Shown: positions 30,546-39,111 of the stretch, in pieces
How the letters are laid out: each line of letters opens with the position of its first letter
How positions within the stretch are numbered: the first letter of the stretch is position 1
DNA from: Diplonema papillatum
Lineage: Eukaryota; Euglenozoa; Diplonemea; Diplonemida; Diplonemidae
DNA: 64,000 bases
Assembly: GCA_030068145.1 (NCBI GenBank)
Contig: JAPJBO010000114.1
Coordinates: 1 to 64,000 of the forward strand
Direction of reading: 5' to 3'
The notes under the pieces: generated by a model
Told to the model about the DNA's origin: nothing
Seen by the model: only the letters and a program-made list of their open reading frames with translations
The model's database searches: none
Position numbers and translations under genes: made by a program

Positions 30546-30576
30546 GAGTCGTGTCTGCAGTTTGCAGACACGACTC
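30546..30576. repeat. Perfect 14-bp-arm hairpin
   Basis: GAGTCGTGTCTGCA, three bases GTT, then its exact complement. It sits at the edge of the dispersed repeat that begins at 30576. Confidence 0.85.
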
Positions 30577-31227
30577 AATTGCAGCAGATATCTGAATGAA
30601 AGGGGCAGTATTTCCGTTCACGCCCTGGAGAGCATGCTCGGTCGGGGAAACGAGAAAGAACAAAATGCGATGTATTTCACTTCCCTGCTGCGTTCGACCC
30701 TGAAAACGTCGTTTTGAAGCAAACGTCTGTATCAAGGGTCTTCACCTCGGGAAACCTTCACTTCAATTTCCGGACTGAACTGAGTCCGAAGTGAAGAATG
30801 CCGAAGTGAAGATTGTCGAAGTGAAGATCCACCAAGACGTTCTCTCGCCAAGACACCTGTCGTGGCAACTGCCTTTCGAATGTTTGTCGCTCTTTCTGGT
30901 AGCCCATGATATGACACCTGCTGCATGTTCACCCTCTTGAACTGCAACGCTGTCTTTTTGCGCTCGAACACCCATGACAAAGACACCATGTTCGGAAGTC
31001 TGTCGAGTTCATCGGGTCATTCCGTGTAAAACCTGTCGTGAACCTTCCACACGCCTTACCTCCTGCACCACTGCGTGTACAATAATGTACAATAATCGTA
31101 CAATAATATACAATAACTGTACAATAATGTACAATAATGTACAATAATGTACAATAAAAATACAATAATTCTTGGTCGGCGGGGGAAATACAATAATGTA
31201 CAATAATCCATTCGTTTCACAACCGTG
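30576..31227 (-). repeat. Dispersed repeat, right copy of the inverted pair
   Basis: Reverse-oriented counterpart of 14003-14675, including an ATTATTGTAC tract at 31076-31206. It differs from the left copy by small indels and substitutions. Confidence 0.8.
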
Positions 31228-31368
31228 GTGATAACTCAAAAATTTCCCGAAGTGGTCCAGGTGACCAGAAGTGGCGGAGTCGTCCGAGTTGTCATGTCGA
31301 CCCTGCACAAACTATTTTTTTTTCCCAACTATTTTTTTATCGAGGTTTCGCAAAAATTCGGGCGCGCG

Positions 31369-31549
31369 CGAGCGCGAGCCAAAAATAAAAAATAGTCAGC
31401 CCTAACACGAGAAATTATTTATCGGTAACAACAAAATTATTTATCGGTAACAAGAATTGTTTATCGGTAACAGGAAATTGTTTATCGGTAACAAAAAATT
31501 ACTTATCGGTAACGTTCCGATAAGTAATTTCCCGACTTAAGTGTGTCCC
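31369..31549 (-). repeat. Right-hand inverted repeats and 22-bp TTATCGGTAACAA array
   Basis: 31369-31431 mirrors 25357-25418. From 31410 to 31515 about five copies of an AAATTATTTATCGGTAACAA-type unit of roughly 20-22 bp follow. 31517-31549 then mirrors 22509-22540 (ending GTGTGTCC). These motifs belong to one repeat family present at 22.5, 25.36 and 31.4 kb. Confidence 0.7.
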
Positions 31550-32451
31550 GTACGGCTAGTCCTCTAAAAAAAAAGATAGTACAACGTTTGAAAAGTGTGC
31601 GCTTGAAGATACAAGTCAAAGATTGCACTCGTTTCAACAACAGTAGTTGGTTCGGTGTGGTCGGCATAGTATACTGTCGGCCAGCGAATCTGAACTTTCC
31701 CATTTTCTGGTTCTGTTTGCTCGGTTGATGCCGGTAGAGATCCCACGAGAAGACTCCTAATACAGAGACCAAACAATCCTGCCCGACCGGATTTGAGGCA
31801 GTGCACAGCAACCACCCCCACACAACATTCGACCCTCCACACGGTTTTTGGAGTTTATTGTGCGGTTTTTGGTGAGTTGCTCACCAACCGCCTCGATGCC
31901 GATGTTTGGCTCCTTGATGACATTGTTTGTTTCATGATATTTTGGGTAATTTCGAGGCTCAGGGTCCAAATTGCCACCCGGTAATGAGAACGCCAAAAAT
32001 GCCACAGGAACGCAAACCCGCTGCAACTGCGGGACAGGTATTCTTCAAAGTGCGTACTAACATGGTGCAAGAGGTCAGCGAATCTGTGCCATTTGCTCAG
32101 AGGAAAACTACTGTCTAATTAAGTACACGTTGAGATGGAATACTTTTTTTGGACAACACCGACCGTACTTGTGGTGGGCGGATGAGTGGGGGCGGGAGGG
32201 AAGTCACCTCCACCGACAGACCATTGGATCTGGTCGTTGGTGTAGGCAATAGTGTCAGTCTTGAGGGAGATGCTTGTAGAAGCCTGCTAAGGCTGGCCGC
32301 CTCGTTTCAGGCTTGTCTGCTGTTTCGAACAATTCTGGCAGTAGTCCTGACCGAAGTCTGCACATGGTGAAATTGCAGAGCAGGGTTAGACTGTATTTGG
32401 CAGCTTGTCCTTCTGCAAGCCCGGTCGTGTCTGCAGTCCACAGAACAAATG
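31550..32451. other. No gene seen; 3' flank of Arl8-like copy 2
   Basis: Unrecognised sequence up to the 3' end of the second Arl8-like gene. Confidence 0.4.
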
Positions 32452-34441
32452 CTACCCCGCGTGCTGCGAAAGCCAGTCGATAACCTCGACGATGTTCGTT
32501 TGCTTCGTTGCGCTGAGTATTGTTTCGGGGTTACTTCTTTGATGCTTACAAAGACCGAGTTGAGGCCCTCGGTTTGGATAAAGAAAAGGAAGAACGTATT
32601 TCATGATACAAAGTTCTTGCGACTGCTCTCCATCTATTGGTACCTGAATGTCTGCGACATTTTAACAGGAGGTCCATCGGTGAAATGAGAAAGTAGATAC
32701 CTAATGTGTGTGACCATCCACTTGTTGTTGTCGATGGAGTCGAGATTCAACTCCTTGATGACCTGTGATTTGAGTGGGTGGCTTGCAGTTGTAGGTTGAC
32801 GTTCCCGACACAGGGGCGCCGGGACTGATGAGTATTGCAAAAACCCCTGCGGGCAACGGGGGGCAGGTAATTTACTCTGCCAGAAACCCGACTCAACGCA
32901 ACAGCGTACACACATCTAGTTAGTCAAAGGCCAGGTTCACAAACCTGTTTCAAGATGCATGATTAGTTTAGTTACTACCTACGAATGCCGACCGTGAATT
33001 TTGGACTTCAACTGTGCAAAACGTTCTTGTGCTGCGACCACCCTTTGCAAGAGGAACATGTTGCTCAGAAGATCTGCAGAAAGTTCCGAAATAGTGGTCC
33101 GCAGCAATTGAGGCGGAGTTAAAGGCTGGTTTTCGTCCCGACTGACTTGCTTGCGTGCCTATCGGGAGGTTGGAGGTACGAACCTCGAGAAAATATGCTC
33201 GTTCGCGCGGCTGGTTCTGAGCATTTCCTGTGCAGTTGCAAGATCGGTATGGTCCGCAGTAGCCTTTGTAAGAGCAAATGGTAACCGAAAGAGAGGTACA
33301 CCGAGTGCATTGTGGAAGATACCCTGGTGTTGAGCGCCGGGTGGCACCTTTTTAGTGCATGAGGTAGAGCCGAGTACCTAGAACAGGCACTGAAGAAACT
33401 AGCTGCAACCTCGAATTTACAGCCTCTCATCACATTCCAGCTACGGCTGCTTCGTTGTTGGGTGTGTCGTCGGGGATGCTCCTTATTTCGTTTCCCGGGT
33501 AAGATTTCTGATCAGCTCACAGCACGCCGCCCATGGTAAGCAAGGTTCGCAAGACTGTAAGTGGTAGAGCAGTTCGGGTTCCACCGTTGCTGAGCTGTAC
33601 TTGCCCAAAGGTCTACGGACTTAGGCCGAGGAGCTTCTTAAAAGAAAACATACATCTTCCTTCGCCATGTGCGGATCTAGGTCGCACTTGTTCAGAACTA
33701 TCAGGAGCGGGAGGCCGTGCAAGTTTCGGTCTTCTAACAACTTGTGCATCTCCTTTTTAGCGATGTGAATACGCTCGAACTGTATGTGATGTGATGGTAT
33801 GCACAACAAAAACGTGCAAGACTTCGATTCGGTTCTCGACATTTGCACCCACCACAGACCGCGTCCTCCCACCGACTCAACTTGACCCATCCATGCTGTT
33901 TCACTGGAAACTCTTTGGCTGCCCCAGCTCCCCGACCTTTCCCCTCCGAAACCTGTTGAAATTCCAGCAAACCCCGGAATCACACAAGGCTGTGTCACAA
34001 GCATAATATTATTCCTTTTTGCAAATTGAGTGTAGAGCAAGAGCTTTTGGTTGACCTGTGTGCTGGCATTCCTTACTGTGCATCATGCTCTCGGAAGCAC
34101 ATACTGGATGTCGCAGTGAACACCAGAAGTGAAGGAAGAAAGAGAATGCATACATCGCTGCTATCCACCACATACAGGATCACATCACAGCCCTCTGTGT
34201 ACCGAGGCCACTCCGATCGGAAACGCTCCTGTCCGCCAAGATCCCACATTTTCATCATGACACCGCCCTTTTTGACCGACTTCACATCGACTCCTGGTGT
34301 GGGCTTCGTCTCAACTGAGGTGCCCGAGCTTAACACATTCAAAAGCGTCGTTTTTCCGCTATTCTCCAGCCCTACTAGGCAAAGCTCGATGTGCTTTGTT
34401 CCCCCAAAAAGGTCCTTCATCTTCGTCATCAAAGCCCCCAT
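32452..34441 (-). CDS. Arl8-like small GTPase, copy 2 (4 exons)
   Basis: Exons 34154-34441, 33654-33779, 32701-32762 and 32452-32512 join to 178 residues (ATG at 34441, TAG at 32452). GT-AG introns are 374, 891 and 188 bp at the same positions and phases as in the copy at 19454. Exons 1, 2 and 3 have identical lengths (288, 126, 62) in both. Motifs: GLENSGKT, WDLGGQ, NKCD and SAT; it ends EVIDWLSQHAG. Differences from copy 1: switch I reads PTPGVDV instead of PTVGLNV, and the N-terminus MGALMTKMK has Gly2 and Thr6, so N-myristoylation is possible here. Expected role: GTPase on late endosomes/lysosome-related membranes. Both copies look intact. Confidence 0.88.
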
Positions 34442-34719
34442 TGTCCCTTACTTGCGAAGAGGACGAGGGGCAGGCCCCCGCACACGTGTCCGTCTGAGTG
34501 TGTTGTCTTCTTTTGCCACGCTTGTTTCTTTATGCAAGGCAACTGGATATCACGTGTAGTATGAGCAGGGCGAATCGCCTGTCTTTTTCTGTGATCTTTG
34601 CCTGAGTGAAATGAGTGCACACTTTTATTCTTGTGCTTGTGTTTGCGTTTTGTAGTTGTGTTGTGACAGTGTCTGCCTATTTCGTGTTTGGTTTTGTGTT
34701 GTGCTTCGAGACTGGAGGT
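34442..34719. other. 5' flank of Arl8-like copy 2
   Basis: No gene or repeat was recognised. Confidence 0.4.
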
Positions 34720-35010
34720 CCTATGACCAGAATGTGCCCGGTTTTTTTGCGTTTCTCAGCATCTCGCTGTATTTGGGTCTCTTTCCCGGGAACTGGCGCC
34801 GAACTTGCCATCACAGGCCAAACTTGCTACCACACACCGAACTCAGCATCACTAGAACCCGAACTTTGCTTCGCCCGAACTTAGCGTCGCCCGATCTTTG
34901 CTTCACCAGAAGTTAGCTTCGCCCGATAGCTTCGCCCAAACTTTACTGTTTCCCGAACTTTAACTGCTGCTTCCAGTCTCGCCTCGCACCGGTCCTACCG
35001 CGCGCACGTA
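34720..35010 (+). mobile_element. SINE-like dispersed repeat body, second copy (inverted)
   Basis: Reverse complement of the family at 24655-25100: TTTCTCAGCATCTCGCTGTA, then GCTTCGCCCGAACTTAGC-like units, then CTTCCAGTCTCGCCTCGC. No tRNA-like head is visible at its left edge, so this copy looks truncated. Confidence 0.6.
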
Positions 35011-35435
35011 ATTTTGTTGCGGCGGTAGTTGATATGTGTGTTCGTGTTCGGTCTGCATTTGTGTTTTTGTTGGACTTCAGTAACAACTTGCGTGTCGGTG
35101 AAACGTGAAGGGAGAGGCTGTCAGGACTAGTAGCTGAAAACGAAGACAGAATTGCGGTCGCGCAGAACTCAAGGGAGCCTCGGGAAGGGAGGGAAGGGCG
35201 CTGGGTTGGGTGAGTTCGGCATTCGCGATGATCCGACTGCTTCTGGGGGTGCAAGAGTGACTTCTTCAGTTCCCACCAGGGAGCACTACAGCTCCACCTT
35301 TGGTGGAGGACCAAAAAAGTCACTCAACAGCGAGCGGGGTGGTAGCTTTGAATGGAGTCCGCGTATGTGAGTTGAAGACGGGAAACGGGGCTCCGGTTGG
35401 GCGTATTGAGCAACTAAAAGTGTGGAGTGGCATGT

Positions 35436-35538
35436 GGTGTGATCCTAACCAAGTTCTGCCGGGTTCCTGCCGGGTTCTTGCCGGGTTCCTGCCGGGTTCT
35501 TACCGGGGGGGGTGTCCATTTTTTATTTTTGAGAGTAT
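35436..35538. mobile_element. GGTGTGATCC mini-element, second copy
   Basis: Starts GGTGTGATCC, has four to five TGCCGGGTTCYT units, and ends GTGTCCATTTTTTATTTT. Related to 18140-18222 and 37998-38103. Confidence 0.6.
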
Positions 35539-36194
35539 GCCAATACTGCAGGGAATAGTTGAGTAGACCTCTTGAGTTTGTGCTGACCACGAATTGGGGA
35601 GTCAGGAGAACCTACAAAGCCAAAAGCAGGACCGACCCCCCCGTTCGTGAGAAAAGCGAAGAATAAAGACACCTTCTTTTTTCCATCTATCTTTGTCAAG
35701 AGCTGCAACTCAACTATTCTTGGCGGCTCCCATCGAGTCGCTTCTAGCTCTTTCAGGCATTTGTCGACGCTTCACGCAGTACCTGCCGCGATAGGGCAAC
35801 AGAATAGTCTTCAAACTCCCTGGATATGCAGTGTTGAGGTCGGGTGTCAATCACCGAGAAAAGGAGAGCCGTGAGGGTTAAGTAGTGTATAGAAGCCTCC
35901 ATAGATGCCCCCTGGTGGGTATATTGGGTAGTATACCAGGTACCCCTCCCATCCCTTAAATCCCTCATGGGGGCATTTCTTAGGCCGGCGTGCTATGCTG
36001 GAGGTATCTGCAGAACCTCAACTGAAATGTGAACCGCATCCAGCAGCTACAGGCATGACAGAGTTGGCTTCCGTTCGGACGTCGTGAGCCAGTGACCTGG
36101 AGAACTTTGATATGGTTGCATGACATGCTATCACACGGTTTTCGGGAGATTTCATGTCGGAGCTTGCAAAAATCTGCAGCATAGTGGTTCTGGC
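35539..36194. other. No gene seen
   Basis: Unrecognised sequence. Confidence 0.4.
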
Positions 36195-36196
36195 TC

Positions 36197-36445
36197 ACAC
36201 GCACCTGATGCTCCAGGATGCGGGTGCATCCACTTTTGCGCCTTCGTCGTGTTTGTGCCCACAGCTTGTGTCGGGTCGTGTCGCATCAGAATTGCCAGAG
36301 TCGTCACTAATGTCTGCAGTCACGCGCCTGATGCTCCGGAATGCGGGTGCATCTCACTTTTGGCACCTTCGTCGTGTTTGTGCCCACAGCTTGTGTCAAG
36401 TCCATGTCGCATCAGAATTGCCAGAGTCATCACTAATGTCTCAAC
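36197..36445 (+). repeat. Tandem duplication of ~124 bp
   Basis: Two head-to-tail units, each from CCTGATGCTCC to GTCACTAATGTCT or ATCACTAATGTCT. They share CGTCGTGTTTGTGCCCACAG, with scattered substitutions. Non-coding as far as I can tell. Confidence 0.8.
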
Positions 36446-37997
36446 AACAGTTCAACGCAAAACCTCGCTTGGAGTGTCCGCTTTACTGTCGTGTGTGTGT
36501 GTGGTCTGCCAATTATTCAGAAGCCTAGTAGAAACACCTCGCACATGTTGCTTCTCAGCGTGCTGCTTCAGCTCATCCAATCAGCCTTTTGTCTGATTCT
36601 TCAGTGGTCGCCACTAACTTTGACTTCGGCCAAGATGGACATGATGTCAAGCCTGGCGAAAGGGCCTGCTCCGCCAGAAGCGGTTTTGCCCAAGTTGCAG
36701 TGCAATCAACCTCTGCAAGCAAGGCAGTCCGTCGTTCTTTTTTTCGCTCTTTCGCCTTCGCTGCCCAGGGACTGCAACCTAAGCGGCAAGTCGCATTTTC
36801 CGTGCTTGCAAATCCACGGTTCAGAGGTGAACTCGTTTACAGAGTCTCCTCAAGAACCGGTAGATGCTAGTCGTAAGCAGAGCTTGGCCCGCAAGCATCT
36901 CTCACTCACACTCATCGAAAGTCACCCGGAGACGTTAAAACCCCGGATTTTCAAGCTAACTTTCATGAAAACAGGCGCAACTCGCCTCTCTCACTTTATT
37001 CTGTACCTGTGTCGTTTTTCTTCTTTCCTTTTTTCTTCTTCTTATAATTGCGCGGGGGCTATCCACCCTCCTTCCTCCGTTATTTTCAGTGCTTCCCCCG
37101 TCCTTCCCTGACTGACCCTTGTTCGGGTACTTGTCGCCGAATTCGAAACTACACGTGGCTGGGACTGCCCCCGCTGGACAGCTTCTAGAACAGGATCGGT
37201 GCCGCCCCGCGTTTTCTCGAGTGGCGGTGAACGCGCTCATCACACGAGCGCTCTTCCTTGCCACATCGACATCATCGGTCGTCATCTCCGTCAGCTTCTC
37301 AAACGGCGAGCACACTCCTGAAACATCGTCGCAGTCTCGGGTGTCTCGTCCTCTCGCGCCCACTGCAACCGGAGTGGACCGAATGGGGCCCTCTTCGCAG
37401 CTTTCGGGGTCCCTTTAGAGCTGCTGGCCCGCAGGTCAACAGAATCCACGTGACACGGAATGCGTTTCGTCGAAACATCGGCTGAGGCTGACAATAGAGT
37501 CAGTTGCGGCCACACCTCGCCCGTTCACAGAAAGTCTTCTGTGTCGCTGACGTCGCCGACGATCTGACCCAAAAACGTCCGAATCCATTCTCCACAAAGT
37601 CAGAAATAGTGTCTCATTCAAACATTTGTCGACAAATACTGGGTTCGGGTATAGTGACACAAATTGTCAACGCTGCGGGATATTGTGATGCTATACCCTC
37701 AGAACCCCGTATTCTGAGGCTGAGTGGGGGGCCCGTATCCCTTCTTCTGAGCATAGAACCCGGTTTCGCTTCAGAGGTCGCACACCCCACATGCACAGCA
37801 TCGTACTTGCCGGAATATTTCTGCCCAAACCCCTGCCATCGTCTCATATTCCTCTCTTTTGGTGGAATCGGGGGTCCGAAATCCCACCTTTTTGCCTTGG
37901 GCCCGGGGAGAGGAGCAAATAAATGCGCAGGATACAAGCCACCCTGGGATGCTCCTCAAAACCCGGAGAAGTTCTGAGGCTTCCTGCAGGAAAGGTA
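36446..37997. other. No gene seen
   Basis: Several frames on both strands, none with recognised similarity. Confidence 0.4.
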
Positions 37998-38103
37998 AAA
38001 ATAAAAAATGGACCCCACCCTGAGTTCTGCCGGGTTTCTGCCGGGTTCTTGCCGGGTTCTTGGCGACTTCTTACCGACTTTCTACCGGGGTCTGGATCAC
38101 ACC
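37998..38103. mobile_element. GGTGTGATCC mini-element, third copy (ends inverted)
   Basis: Begins AAAATAAAAAATGGACCCC and ends GGATCACACC, the reverse of the 35436 copy, with the internal TGCCGGGTTCTT array kept. It lies just downstream of the NFKBIL1-like gene's 3' end. Confidence 0.6.
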
Positions 38104-38313
38104 AGCATGGTTGTTGGTTTTGCTTTTCACGTGTTCTTCTTTTTGCATGAGTGCGCTGTCGGCTTCTTTCAATGACAACTGCGCTTACAATAAAAAAGCG
38201 GCGCACAGGTGGCACTGGTCACCTTAGACTGGTCACCTTAGAAAAGACACGAACACGTGTTGAAATTGAGCTTGAGGAACGGCTATCCCGTATCCCGTGC
38301 ATTATTAAGTAGT

Positions 38314-39111
38314 TCAACCCTTCAGCACGCCAGTCAGCAGCTTCGTAGTTTCCATGCTCTTCGCCCGTATGGCGTCTCTGTCGACGTCGGGCACACGGTC
38401 AAAGAACTGTACCATCTTGTCAGGGTGATACCGCAAAAGCAGGCTTTTCACAGCGGACCTCCTTTCGTCCGGCTGCGCCCTGTGCAGCAGTAACACAAGA
38501 TCACTTGGTGGCCACGGGACGGAGTGGACGGTGACTTGAGACGTGGCGATCAAAAAGGCGTCCCATTGTCGGGTGCACGAGACGAGCGTGTCAGTAAGAG
38601 ATCGCTGCTTTTCGATTGGCGGTGCAGGAGGTTTCGCAGGCTGCTTGGGTGGTGGTTGCGGTGGTGGGGAGGAGTTCGTGTATGGAAAGGAGGACCGTGT
38701 GTACGAAGATGACGATGAGTACCGGGTCCCAGCTTGCGGTTTTCGAGCGAACGGAGTCGAGCTCTGCCGCTGCTTACCTGATTGGTAATGGGTCGAAGAC
38801 GCAAACGGTGCACTCCTGCGCTGGGCGCGGAAGAAAGGGAGCGGGTCCGTGCGAAAGCCGCCGGAAGACGACGTAGAAAAAAGTGGCGGTTCACCTTCGC
38901 TGTCCGAGTCACTGAAGGAGGGGATGTCTGCGCGGCACTCCACCGCGTGGTCGGCGAGGCTGCCTTTGAACCGGCCTCCGCACGTGGCGCACTGGGTCCA
39001 GCCGTTGTCCCAGCGGTAGTTCCAGCTGCTCTGCAGCTCGGCGAGCTCCTCTTCGGCAGTCCGTTGCGGGGCGCGCCCGCGGGGGTACCGCCGTAGGAGG
39101 CGGGCCGCCAT
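38314..39111 (-). CDS. NFKBIL1-like protein (265 aa)
   Basis: Single exon, ATG at 39111, stop at 38314. Residues ~38-58 form a C2HC zinc finger (CATC...H-AVEC) near the N-terminus. The middle is Ser/Pro-rich and disordered. The C-terminal ~75 residues are the diagnostic part: VPWPPSDLVLLL, then KSLLLRYHPDKMVQFF, then KSMETTKLLTGVL. This arrangement (a Trp-Pro-Pro lead, a J-domain-like HPD turn, a Thr-rich final helix) is typical of the conserved C-terminus of NF-kappa-B inhibitor-like protein 1, a nuclear protein linked to RNA processing in animals and plants. Ankyrin repeats of animal NFKBIL1 are absent. The zinc finger is not part of the animal protein as I know it. Confidence 0.75.
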   Translation of the reverse strand: MAARLLRRYPRGRAPQRTAEEELAELQSSWNYRWDNGWTQCATCGGRFKGSLADHAVECRADIPSFSDSDSEGEPPLFSTSSSGGFRTDPLPFFRAQRRSAPFASSTHYQSGKQRQSSTPFARKPQAGTRYSSSSSYTRSSFPYTNSSPPPQPPPKQPAKPPAPPIEKQRSLTDTLVSCTRQWDAFLIATSQVTVHSVPWPPSDLVLLLHRAQPDERRSAVKSLLLRYHPDKMVQFFDRVPDVDRDAIRAKSMETTKLLTGVLKG

